Shown piece after piece: positions 24,165-32,754 of a stretch of DNA of 64,000 nt. The notes under the pieces were generated by a model. The model was not told the origin of the DNA, ran no database searches, and saw nothing but the letters and a program-made list of their open reading frames with translations. The translations under genes were made by a program, and so were the position numbers. This stretch comes from an uncultured Blautia sp. (GTDB lineage Bacteria > Bacillota > Clostridia > Lachnospirales > Lachnospiraceae): assembly GCA_900551075.1 (NCBI GenBank), contig URVB01000014.1:6874-70873 (forward strand). The letters run 5' to 3'. Numbering within the stretch: position 1 is the stretch's first letter; every line of letters begins with the position of its first letter.

Positions 24165-26216
24165 ATGAAAAGGCGTTTGCGTGAACTGAAAGGCGTGGGA
24201 GAAAAGACGGAAAAGCTCTTTGAGAGGATCGGCGTTTATGATACGGATGATCTTCTTCGTTATTATCCCAGAAGCTATGATGTATATGAGGAAACGGTGA
24301 AGATTGCTTCCCTGGAGGAGGGGACTGTAAAGGCGTTTGCCGGGACGGTTGTTTCAGGCGTGTATGTGAATCAGGTGAGGAATCTGCAGGTGGTGACAGT
24401 GACAGCAGCAGATGAGAGCGGTAAGCTTCCAATCACCTGGTTTAACGTGCCTTATTTGAGAAGTATGCTGAAGAAGGGGAGTCGGTTTGTATTTCGGGGA
24501 AGAGTTGTGAAAAAGCAGGGAAAGCTTCAGATGGAGCATCCGGAAGTCTTTACGCCCGCAGCGTATGAAGAAATCCTGCACAATCTGCAGCCGGTCTACA
24601 GCCTGACTGCCGGATTGTCCAATAAGACGATCGTGAAAATGGTGCGGCAGGTACTGAAGGAGCAGAGTCTTAAGGCAGAGTATCTTCCGGAGGAAATCAG
24701 GGAGCGGTATGGCCTGGCTGATTATAATTATGCGTCGAGAACCATTCATTTTCCGGGTAATATGCAGGAGCTTCTGACTGCAAGAAAGAGGCTGGTGTTT
24801 GATGAGTTTCTGCTTTTTATTTTGGCTGTGCAGCTTTTGAAAGAAAAAACAGAGGAGACCAGGAATTCCTTCCCCATGCAGAAGACCTGGACGACGGAGA
24901 AGATCATTGAAAATCTGCCCTACTCTCTGACAAATGCACAGATGAATGCCTGGCATGAGATTGAACGGGATCTGTCCGGTCAGGCACTGATGTCCAGACT
25001 GGTGCAGGGAGATGTGGGAAGCGGGAAGACGATTCTTGCCTTTTTGGCGATGGTCATGGCAGCAGAGAATGGTTGTCAGACTGCCCTTATGGTGCCGACG
25101 GAGGTTCTGGCACGCCAGCATTTTGAAGCTTTTCAAAGGCTGGTACAGGAGCAGGGCCTTGCATGCCAGGCGGTACTTTTGACCGGCTCCAATACAGCGA
25201 AGGAGAAAAGAGAGATTTATGCGGAGATTGCGTCCGGAAAGGCTGAGGTGATCATAGGGACACATGCACTGATTCAGGAAAAAGTGAAATACCGGAGATT
25301 GGGACTTGTGATCACGGATGAGCAGCATCGTTTTGGGGTGAAGCAGAGAGCCGCTCTGACCGCCATGGGAAATCCGCCGAATGTACTGGCCCTGAGTGCG
25401 ACCCCGATTCCAAGAACCCTGGCGATTATCCTTTACGGGGATTTGGATATTTCCGTGATTGATGAGCTTCCGGCCAAGAGACTGCCTGTTAAAAACTGCG
25501 TGGTGGACACTTCTTACAGGCCCAAGGCATATACTTTTATAGAGAAGCAGGTGAGGGAAGGCCGTCAGGTATATATTATCTGCCCGATGGTGGAAGAGAG
25601 TGAAGGACTGGATGCAGAGAATGTCCTGGACTATACCAGGAAATTAAAGGGAATTTTTCCGAAGGATATTACGATTTCCTATCTGCACGGTAAGATGAAG
25701 GCCGGGGAGAAAAATTGTGTTATGGAGGCATTTGCTACCGGAGAAATTCAGATTCTGGTGTCTACAACGGTTGTGGAGGTAGGCGTGAATGTACCGAATG
25801 CAACAGTTATGATGGTAGAAAATGCAGAAAGATTCGGGCTTGCACAGCTTCATCAGCTCCGCGGACGTGTTGGAAGAGGAGAACATCAGTCTTACTGCAT
25901 TTTTATGCAGGGCAATCAGGTGCAGGAGACGTCTGAGAGACTGGAAATTCTGAATAAGTCGAACGATGGATTTTATATTGCAGGAGAAGATCTGAAGCTT
26001 CGGGGTCCGGGAGATTTGTTTGGAATCCGGCAGAGCGGACTTATGGAATTTCGGATCGGAGACATTTATAATGACTCCGATGTTCTGAAGGCAGCAAGCG
26101 AAGCGGCAGGTGAAATTCTGGCTCTGGACGGTGGGCTTGACCTTCCGCAGCATGCACTTTTGAAGGAGCAGCTTTTCGCTTATATGAAGGACGACCTGGA
26201 TAATTTAGGACTGTAG
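24165..26216 (+). CDS. recG: ATP-dependent DNA helicase RecG
   Basis: A 683-residue helicase that remodels stalled replication forks. The N-terminal wedge/OB domain starts LRELKGVGEKTEKLFERIG; helicase motifs include QGDVGSGKTILA (Walker A), ITDEQHRFG (DEQH box), ALSATPIPRTLA, and VSTTVVEVGVNVPNA followed by QLRGRVGRG. The long frame is open 300 bases further upstream, but ATG 24165 with GGGAG eight bases before it gives the canonical N-terminus. Family-normal length. Confidence 0.95.
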   Translation: MKRRLRELKGVGEKTEKLFERIGVYDTDDLLRYYPRSYDVYEETVKIASLEEGTVKAFAGTVVSGVYVNQVRNLQVVTVTAADESGKLPITWFNVPYLRSMLKKGSRFVFRGRVVKKQGKLQMEHPEVFTPAAYEEILHNLQPVYSLTAGLSNKTIVKMVRQVLKEQSLKAEYLPEEIRERYGLADYNYASRTIHFPGNMQELLTARKRLVFDEFLLFILAVQLLKEKTEETRNSFPMQKTWTTEKIIENLPYSLTNAQMNAWHEIERDLSGQALMSRLVQGDVGSGKTILAFLAMVMAAENGCQTALMVPTEVLARQHFEAFQRLVQEQGLACQAVLLTGSNTAKEKREIYAEIASGKAEVIIGTHALIQEKVKYRRLGLVITDEQHRFGVKQRAALTAMGNPPNVLALSATPIPRTLAIILYGDLDISVIDELPAKRLPVKNCVVDTSYRPKAYTFIEKQVREGRQVYIICPMVEESEGLDAENVLDYTRKLKGIFPKDITISYLHGKMKAGEKNCVMEAFATGEIQILVSTTVVEVGVNVPNATVMMVENAERFGLAQLHQLRGRVGRGEHQSYCIFMQGNQVQETSERLEILNKSNDGFYIAGEDLKLRGPGDLFGIRQSGLMEFRIGDIYNDSDVLKAASEAAGEILALDGGLDLPQHALLKEQLFAYMKDDLDNLGL

Positions 26217-26241
26217 CAGAGAACCTTACGAAAATAAATTC

Positions 26242-26270
26242 TTGCAAAACGACCTGAAACGTAGTATTCT
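26242..26270 (+). promoter_or_regulatory. Predicted promoter
   Basis: TTGCAA (26242-26247), 17-base spacer, TATTCT (26265-26270), 45 bases before the DUF6465 gene. Confidence 0.6.
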
Positions 26271-26314
26271 ATGTTCGTAATAAATTATTTTTACCTTGTA
26301 AGGAGGCTATGAAT

Positions 26315-26725
26315 ATGGCTACAAAAACAACAACAAAAAAAGCAGAACCTAAGACAACTACTGCGAAAACAGCTAATGTAGAAGAGGCTCCTGTAAAGAC
26401 TGTTGCTGAAGTACCGGTTAAGAAAACAGCTACAAAAGCAACTGCAAAGAAACCGGCAGCCAAGAAAACGACTGCTGTGAAAAAGACGACTGCTAAGAGA
26501 ACAACTGCGCAAAAAGAAAAAACTGTAAATACAGAAGTTTATGTACAGTTCTGGGGCAAAGAAGTGTATGCAAAAGAAGTGGTTGAGAATATTCAGAAGA
26601 TATGGACTGATGAGATGGGCAAAAAGGCAGAAGATATCGAGGACTTAAAAGTATACATTAAACCGGAAGAGAACGGTGCACATTACGTCATCAACGGTGA
26701 TGTGAGAGGATTTATCGGCTTGTAA
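26315..26725 (+). CDS. DUF6465 family protein with histone H1-like basic tail
   Basis: A 136-residue protein. Residues 1-70 are almost only Lys, Thr and Ala with repeated KKTTA/KKPAAKK units, like histone H1 tails. Residues 72-136 form a compact domain (EVYVQFWGKEVYAKEVVENI ... VYIKPEENGAHYVINGDV) of the DUF6465 type common in Lachnospiraceae. A nucleic-acid binding role is suggested by the tail alone. ATG 26315 is chosen over 26309 because AGGAGG ends eight bases before it. It has its own promoter and terminator. Confidence 0.8.
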   Translation: MATKTTTKKAEPKTTTAKTANVEEAPVKTVAEVPVKKTATKATAKKPAAKKTTAVKKTTAKRTTAQKEKTVNTEVYVQFWGKEVYAKEVVENIQKIWTDEMGKKAEDIEDLKVYIKPEENGAHYVINGDVRGFIGL

Positions 26726-26762
26726 GAAGTTCAGGGAGATTGAAAAAGAAAAACAGTTCAGG

Positions 26763-26801
26763 GAGGCATTTTGCAGCTATGCAGAATGTCTCTTTGCTTT
26801 T
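26763..26801 (+). terminator. Intrinsic terminator
   Basis: GAGGCATTTTGCA (26763-26775) pairs with TGCAGAATGTCTC (26780-26792), two G-U pairs, loop GCTA, then TTTGCTTTT. Confidence 0.75.
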
Positions 26802-26839
26802 GCGGAAGCTTTCGTGTACACCAGGAGTGTAAATTGAAC

Positions 26840-26868
26840 GTGCAAAATAGCGCTTTATGTATTATACT
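26840..26868 (+). promoter_or_regulatory. Candidate promoter of the YesM/YesN pair
   Basis: GTGCAA (26840-26845), 17-base spacer, TATACT (26863-26868). Confidence 0.5.
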
Positions 26869-26949
26869 GATAAAAATAGAGGCTTTGCAGGATGGAAGAG
26901 CCGTATGGGTACACTCCTGTGAGCTATGGCGATTCTGGAGGAAAACGAA

Positions 26950-28752
26950 ATGAAGCACAGAAAATGGACGATGCGGAAAGCCCTGCTGCTTTTTTGCATT
27001 GGCAGTGTTGTGTTTGCTCTTCTGTTGCAGACTTTTTTGTTTCATCAGTCCCTGAGGCGGCAGATACGTGCGGAGAGTGTTGCGGATCATGAGATTTCAC
27101 TGAACAAAATGCAAATGGATATTGCATCCTTTCTCCGCAATTTAAAGACCGAAATGCTGACCATATATAATGAACGTGATTTGATCAAAAGCTTAAGGGA
27201 GGCAGCAGAGGGAGAGAGCAGTCTGAAAAACTATTATTGGAGGAGTTGGTATTTTGGCAGAAAGCGATTTACAAAGGAGGATCAGCTTCTGGCTGTATAC
27301 CTGTATGATACGAAAGATAATCTGGTAAGCGCTTACCGGTGTAATTCCGCCACTTTTCCAAGGAATATCTATCAGACGGAATACGATACGAATTCTCGGC
27401 GTGTGGAAGAGTATGTACATAGCGATGAAACGGACATGATGATTTCCGGTTATTATAATTCCCAGGAGGACAGAGATATTGTCCGGCTTGTCCTGAAATT
27501 GCATAATTATGATGAAGAACGCCTGCAGCTCGGTTATCTGATCTGCGATATTGACAGTGCGGCTATCACCACGATCATGGAAAAATATGTGGATGTGGCT
27601 GAGGTCTGCCTGTGGCTGCAGCCGGTAGGAGATCGTGTGATTGCAAAAGCAGGGAAAACTTTGGAGAGTCAGCTACGCATACAAAAGCAGTTGTCAAGGA
27701 TTATTGAGGATAACTATGGTTCAGAGGAGCTGAAAGAGGAGTATGAGGGGCATTATCTGATTCATGTAGGACAGGCGAGTCATAATCTGGAAGCATTTGT
27801 ACTGGTATCCCAATCCCTTTTGACGGCAACTCAAAAGGCGTTGATTCGTTCTCTGCTCATCATTATGGCTGCAATGACCATTTTACTTATAGCATTTGTA
27901 TTGCTGCTATCGAGAAGGATGACAAAGCCGGTAGAGGAGATGAGAGACAGCATCGTCCGGATCAAAAACGGAGAGACCGACCTGCGTGTGCAGCCTGTCG
28001 GCTGGTCAGAGGAGCTGGAGGTCCTTGGAACAGAGTTTAATGAGATGCTTGACCGTATACAGAATATGGTACAGGAGGAGTACCGACATAAGCTGCTGGT
28101 TGAGCGGACGGAATATAAAATGCTCCAGGCGCAGATTAATCCGCATTTTCTCTATAATACACTGGATACGATGAGCGGAATTGCCAATGCGCAGAATTGT
28201 ACATTGGTGAGCGGATTGTGTCAGTCCCTTTCTGCAATTTTTCGTTATAGTCTGAATATGACGGATGAATTGTCTACTGTGCAGAAGGAGATGGCACATG
28301 TTAGAAATTATCTGTATGTCATGGATGTCCGAAATGGCTCCTCCATAGCGTATGAATACCAGATCGACAGTGATACACTGCAGGACAAAATGCCGAGGAT
28401 TTGTCTTCAGCCTGTAGTGGAAAATGCCATTACACATGGGCTTAGAAACGTGCGGAGAAAGGATAAAAAGCTGCTGATTCGGTCGGAGCATTTGGATGGA
28501 AATCTTGTGGTTACTGTACAGGATAATGGAATCGGTATGGATGCAGATGAGATGAATGGTCTGTTGGAAGAAAATGAGCTTAAGCGGGTAGAAAGCGGAA
28601 TCTCTATTGGAATATTGAATGTGAATGCACGTTTAAAGACACTCTTTGGGGACACATACGGACTTCGGATCGAAAGCCGGCCAGGAGAAGGGACTACTGT
28701 GAAGCTTACAGTTCCTGCTATTTCAGGGGATGACAGGGAGGTGTCGTTGTGA
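26950..28752 (+). CDS. YesM-type sensor histidine kinase
   Basis: A 600-residue membrane kinase. One helix at about 9-30 and another near 297-320 bracket an extracellular sensor of about 265 residues; a HAMP segment (LSRRMTKPVEEMRDSIVRI) follows. The His_kinase motif QAQINPHFLYNTLD holds the phospho-acceptor H399, and the ATPase has VENAITHGLR and VQDNGIGMD. ATG 26950 follows GGAGG at eight bases and is preferred over the ATG at 26926. It overlaps the response regulator by four bases and very likely controls the following ABC transporter. Confidence 0.9.
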   Translation: MKHRKWTMRKALLLFCIGSVVFALLLQTFLFHQSLRRQIRAESVADHEISLNKMQMDIASFLRNLKTEMLTIYNERDLIKSLREAAEGESSLKNYYWRSWYFGRKRFTKEDQLLAVYLYDTKDNLVSAYRCNSATFPRNIYQTEYDTNSRRVEEYVHSDETDMMISGYYNSQEDRDIVRLVLKLHNYDEERLQLGYLICDIDSAAITTIMEKYVDVAEVCLWLQPVGDRVIAKAGKTLESQLRIQKQLSRIIEDNYGSEELKEEYEGHYLIHVGQASHNLEAFVLVSQSLLTATQKALIRSLLIIMAAMTILLIAFVLLLSRRMTKPVEEMRDSIVRIKNGETDLRVQPVGWSEELEVLGTEFNEMLDRIQNMVQEEYRHKLLVERTEYKMLQAQINPHFLYNTLDTMSGIANAQNCTLVSGLCQSLSAIFRYSLNMTDELSTVQKEMAHVRNYLYVMDVRNGSSIAYEYQIDSDTLQDKMPRICLQPVVENAITHGLRNVRRKDKKLLIRSEHLDGNLVVTVQDNGIGMDADEMNGLLEENELKRVESGISIGILNVNARLKTLFGDTYGLRIESRPGEGTTVKLTVPAISGDDREVSL

Positions 28753-30371
28753 ATATAAAGAAATATAAAGTCCTTGCTGCAGATGATGAATATTGGAGCA
28801 GAGAAAATATCCGAAATCTGATTCCCTGGGAAGAATATTCCATTGAATTTCTGGAACCGGCCTGTGACGGGGAAGAAGTCATGGAACGTATTCCGGATGA
28901 ACAGCCGGATATCATACTTACGGATATCAACATGCCGTTTTTGAGCGGTTTGGAACTGCTTGAACGGCTTCAGACGGAATATCCGGATATTATCACGGTA
29001 GCCGTCAGCGGCTATGATGATTTTGATAAGGTGAAAGGCGTCTTCATATCCGGTGGAATGGACTATCTGCTGAAGCCGGTGGGCAAGGAAGAGCTGGTAA
29101 ATGTTCTTACAAAGGCCCTGGGACTTTTGGAGGAGCGCGAGGCTGCGAAGGCATACAGTGAGAACAGCCGTCTTCAGGAATATAAGATTTCTTCTTTTCT
29201 GGAGGACAGTGAGTATTCTGCCCTGTTGTCTGAGAAGCTTTATGGACAATCAAAGACACAGATACACGTGCCAAGTACGCAAACCTTTTCTGAGGTGGCA
29301 TCTGTATTGGTGAAATTTTATAATATTACAGAAATTGCAGATCAGTTTGATCACGATATTCTTCAGATGTCCTGGAGCATAAAGTCCAGATTACGGGAGC
29401 TTCTTGGGAAAGAAAGCAATGCGCTTATCTTTAATTACAGCAGTAAAATGAGTGAGTTTTTGCTTGTCGGTACGGCTGATGCAGGAATGCTGCAAAGATT
29501 TGCCAACCAGGTAGTAAAGGAGTTTCCCGTACAGGAATACGGCTCCTTATCCGTAGTGCTCCATGAGCAGACCAGCTCGCTTGATGATATTGGGACTGTC
29601 TATCGGGAGATGATCGCAGTGCTGGTAACGCGTCCGTTCAGGCGTGCGCATTGTATTCTGCATTGCTCACAGTCCGGAAAGGCCGTCTCCGCAGCTCCTA
29701 TTGGAGAAGCTGCATCCGCCCGCATGGAGGAAGAACTGTATCATCTGTTGGTCACCAGACAGAAAGCAGATGCAGCCAGATTGATTTTTAAAACCTTTGA
29801 TTTTTTACATTGTGATGAAAACGGCTGGTCCTTTCTGGAGGTAAAGCAGTATGTTGGAAGAGTGACCAGTATCCTTTTCCGTTATGTCCGGAATCATCGC
29901 CCCGAAATGCTTGCCCAGATAGAGGATGATATGGACAACGTGGATTATTATATGAAGTGTCTGGATGCCAAAGCAATGCTTGAAACCCTGAACATTATTA
30001 TGGACAGTTTATGGGAGAATGATGACCAGAAAAATACAGAGTCTGTGATACAGCAGGTGGAGCAGATTCATCAGTATATCCAAAAAAATTATTTTGAAAG
30101 TATTACGCTTACGTCACTGGCAGGAGTATATCATATGGATGCCAGCTATCTGTCGCGTGTGTTCAGCCAAAAATACGGGGAGACAGTCATTGCTTTTCTG
30201 ACCAGAGTTCGGATGGAGCATGCGGTTGAATTGATGAAGGATCAGGACAAAAAACTGGAGACGATTTCCTTTCTGGTCGGATATGACGATTATAACTATT
30301 TCAGCAGGGTATTCCGCAAAAAGATGGGAGTCAGCCCCAGTGAGTACCGTTGTCAGCTCATGCAGAAGTGA
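28749..30371 (+). CDS. YesN-type response regulator with AraC DNA-binding domain
   Basis: A 540-residue regulator. The receiver domain (5-122) has AADDE and the phospho-acceptor D59 in TDINMPF, plus K in LLKPVG. A middle region of about 270 residues is family-typical but uncharacterised. The C-terminus (about 440-540) holds two AraC helix-turn-helix motifs (LTSLAGVYHMDASYLSRVF, ISFLVGYDDYNYFSRVFRK). The start is GTG 28749 with GGGAGG upstream. Its likely target is the transporter promoter at 30.4 kb. Confidence 0.9.
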   Translation: MNIKKYKVLAADDEYWSRENIRNLIPWEEYSIEFLEPACDGEEVMERIPDEQPDIILTDINMPFLSGLELLERLQTEYPDIITVAVSGYDDFDKVKGVFISGGMDYLLKPVGKEELVNVLTKALGLLEEREAAKAYSENSRLQEYKISSFLEDSEYSALLSEKLYGQSKTQIHVPSTQTFSEVASVLVKFYNITEIADQFDHDILQMSWSIKSRLRELLGKESNALIFNYSSKMSEFLLVGTADAGMLQRFANQVVKEFPVQEYGSLSVVLHEQTSSLDDIGTVYREMIAVLVTRPFRRAHCILHCSQSGKAVSAAPIGEAASARMEEELYHLLVTRQKADAARLIFKTFDFLHCDENGWSFLEVKQYVGRVTSILFRYVRNHRPEMLAQIEDDMDNVDYYMKCLDAKAMLETLNIIMDSLWENDDQKNTESVIQQVEQIHQYIQKNYFESITLTSLAGVYHMDASYLSRVFSQKYGETVIAFLTRVRMEHAVELMKDQDKKLETISFLVGYDDYNYFSRVFRKKMGVSPSEYRCQLMQK

Positions 30372-30429
30372 GCCGCTTGCAGACGGCAGGCTTTGAATGC
30401 AACATCAGATATCGTTAAGAAAAGCTGTC

Positions 30430-30487
30430 AAAATAGTGCGACTGAAATTTGCAAATATGTCCTAACAGTAAAAATCCGGATTATGAT
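30430..30487 (+). promoter_or_regulatory. Candidate activator site and -10 box for the ABC operon
   Basis: AAAATAGTGC (30430-30439) followed by TTGCAAATATG lies 52 bases upstream of TATGAT (30482-30487). The same core and spacing recur in the 48-60 kb locus. Confidence 0.4.
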
Positions 30488-30490
30488 TTA

Positions 30491-30521
30491 ATATATTCGT
30501 AGCAAGTCGGAACGAATATAT
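30491..30521. promoter_or_regulatory. Perfect 10-bp inverted repeat
   Basis: ATATATTCGT (30491-30500) and ACGAATATAT (30512-30521) with an 11-base gap, at or just after the expected transcription start of the sugar-binding protein gene. Could be an operator or a 5-prime stabilising hairpin. Confidence 0.45.
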
Positions 30522-30571
30522 GAAATTTTAATTCGGCTTTTACTAATAAATTATTTAGGAGGTTTTCTGAT

Positions 30572-31711
30572 ATGAAAAAAGGAATGAAAAAATTTGTTGC
30601 GCTGGCATCTACAGCAGCAATGATCGGATCCCTGCCGTTTGGGGCAGCGACAGTGGCGGCAGCCGACGACATTACGATTGGTGTTTCCATTTGGAGCTCT
30701 ACAGATGTTTTGGGAAGCCAGTGCAAAAAGATCATCGACAAAGCAGCGGCTGCTCTTGATGTTGATGTAATGTATGTTGACCAGGGACATGTATCAGAGC
30801 AGGTTACATCTTCTGTTGAACAGCTTTGTGCCGCAGGCTGTGATGGCATCATTATCTGTAACTCAGCGGACTCCGAAATGACATCTGCGATTCAGACCTG
30901 TGATGCAAATAATGTTTATCTGACCCAGTTCTTCCGCATAATTTCCGAGGAAAACAGTCCGGAGGTATATGAGACAGCATGCAATTCTCAGTATTATCTC
31001 GGTGCAGTCCATGAGGATGAGGTTACAAACGGCTATACGCTGGTAAATCTTCTTCTTGAGAACGGGGACAGAAATATCGGCCTTGAAGCCTGGACCGTTG
31101 GTGATGCAACCTTCCAGCAGCGCTGGGAAGGCTACAAGCAGGCAGTTGATGAGTGGAATGAAGCAAACCCGGATGATCAGGCTACCATTACAGAACCGGT
31201 TTATGCAAATACTTCCTCTGAGGAAGGCGCGGCAGCAGCTCTCTCCCTGTACAATTCCAATCCGGATATGGATGCACTGATTGTTGCAGGCGGCGGCGGA
31301 GACCCGTTGGTTGGTTCCATCGGTGCTCTGGCTAACGAAGGACTTACAGGCAAGATTGATGTCGTTTCTACAGACTTCCTGGATGATCTGGCCCAGCAGT
31401 TGGAAACAGGCGGTATGTTTGCAGAATCCGGCGGACATTTCTGCGACCCGCTGTATGCATTCCTGATTACATACAATGCAGTAAAGGGTGATTATGTGAA
31501 AGAGGAAGGAACCTTCGGTTATGAAGTCCTGTTCCCATATCTTTATGTATCCTCCTCTGAGGACTATGCAAACTATGAGCAGTATTTCGTAGAAGACGAC
31601 CCTTATACAGATGAAGAAATCGTTGAGATGGCAGGCTATAGCTTTGAGGAATTGAACAAGGCGGCAACTTCCCTTTCCATCGAAGATGTAATTTCCCGTC
31701 ACAGCAACTAA
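30572..31711 (+). CDS. Ribose-type sugar ABC transporter substrate-binding protein
   Basis: A 379-residue periplasmic-binding-protein-like domain (Peripla_BP_4 type). The signal peptide (about 1-30) ends VAAADD and has no lipobox cysteine, unusual for a Gram-positive binding protein. The mature part starts ITIGVSIWSSTD, with GCDGIIICNSAD and ALIVAGGGGDPLVG in typical positions. The ligand cannot be inferred. AGGAGG precedes the start, and a long hairpin follows the stop. It is the first gene of binding protein-permease-ATPase-permease. Confidence 0.85.
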   Translation: MKKGMKKFVALASTAAMIGSLPFGAATVAAADDITIGVSIWSSTDVLGSQCKKIIDKAAAALDVDVMYVDQGHVSEQVTSSVEQLCAAGCDGIIICNSADSEMTSAIQTCDANNVYLTQFFRIISEENSPEVYETACNSQYYLGAVHEDEVTNGYTLVNLLLENGDRNIGLEAWTVGDATFQQRWEGYKQAVDEWNEANPDDQATITEPVYANTSSEEGAAAALSLYNSNPDMDALIVAGGGGDPLVGSIGALANEGLTGKIDVVSTDFLDDLAQQLETGGMFAESGGHFCDPLYAFLITYNAVKGDYVKEEGTFGYEVLFPYLYVSSSEDYANYEQYFVEDDPYTDEEIVEMAGYSFEELNKAATSLSIEDVISRHSN

Positions 31712-31730
31712 GAATAATGATCCGGCGTTT

Positions 31731-31765
31731 GCTGCCTTTTCTTCCGCTTAGGAGGGAAAGGCAGC
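31731..31765 (+). other. Intercistronic hairpin after the binding-protein gene
   Basis: A 15-bp stem, GCTGCCTTTTCTTCC (31731-31745) with GGAGGGAAAGGCAGC (31751-31765), two G-U pairs, loop GCTTA, without a T-run. Such hairpins commonly protect the upstream message and raise binding-protein level over permease. Confidence 0.65.
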
Positions 31766-31805
31766 AGATGTTTGTATTGTGAAGAAACGGATAAGGAGAA
31801 TGGTT

Positions 31806-32744
31806 ATGAAAAAACTGAAACAAAGCCAGTATTATGGAATTGCGCTCTTGCTTATCATGCTTGTGGTTTTCTGGGCAGTGTTTAAAATCCTTGCTCCGGC
31901 TACCTTTGGTTCCCCGGATAAACTGGCTACCTATATGAAGTCTGCACTGATTTATGCAGTGGGCGGCTGCGGTCTGTATTTCATCTGTGTCATGGGACCT
32001 TTTGATATGAGTGTTGGTGCGAATATCGTACTTTCCTCCATCCTTGCCTGTAACGCAAGCATGAAATTCGGATATGCCGGTCTGATCATTGCACCCTTGA
32101 TCTGCGGAACCCTGATCGGGCTGATCAATGGGATTGTTTATATTAAGCTGCACATTTCTTCCCTGATCGTAACAGTTGCACTCTCTTTGATTTATGAGGC
32201 ATTGAGTGTGTATGCCACCAATGGCAAAAATGTAATTTTGGATGCACGGTACAGAGCATTCGGAGACTATCCGGCCAATCTGATCCTTGCATTGGCTGCG
32301 TATCTGCTGTGCGCATCGATTCTGAAGTATACCAAGGTAGGTACCTATACTTATGCAATTGGCAGCAATGAAGTTGTTGCAAAGAATATGGGTGTAAACG
32401 TTCCGAAATATAAGGTGGTCGCTTTTACCCTGGCAGGCTTTTTCTTCGGTCTTCAGGCAATTTTGACGATCAGCTTTGGTACTTCTATGACTTCTGCTTC
32501 AAATCTGTCTTCCATGAGCCGTAACTTTACACCTTTGATGGGAACCTTCTTTGGCCTTGCGTTCAAGAAATACGGCCATCCGGTAGTGGCAATTGTAATT
32601 GGAGAGATGATTATCCAGTTGATGTTCAATGGTTTTGTTGCACTTGGTGCTCCGACCACAATTCAAAATGTAGTTACAGGTGCAGCCCTGCTGCTCATCG
32701 TTGCACTGACAACCAAGCCGGTTAAAGGTCTTGTGGTAAAATAG
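31806..32744 (+). CDS. Ribose-type ABC transporter permease
   Basis: A 312-residue polytopic permease of the RbsC/AraH family (BPD_transp_2). Hydrophobic helices span the protein; the family motif GTYTYAIGSNEVVAKNMGVNV near 188 is the coupling loop. ATG 31806 follows AAGGAG at six bases; a GTG at 31779 is less likely. It pairs with the permease at 34264 as a heterodimer. Confidence 0.88.
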   Translation: MKKLKQSQYYGIALLLIMLVVFWAVFKILAPATFGSPDKLATYMKSALIYAVGGCGLYFICVMGPFDMSVGANIVLSSILACNASMKFGYAGLIIAPLICGTLIGLINGIVYIKLHISSLIVTVALSLIYEALSVYATNGKNVILDARYRAFGDYPANLILALAAYLLCASILKYTKVGTYTYAIGSNEVVAKNMGVNVPKYKVVAFTLAGFFFGLQAILTISFGTSMTSASNLSSMSRNFTPLMGTFFGLAFKKYGHPVVAIVIGEMIIQLMFNGFVALGAPTTIQNVVTGAALLLIVALTTKPVKGLVVK

Positions 32745-32754
32745 GAGGACGATT

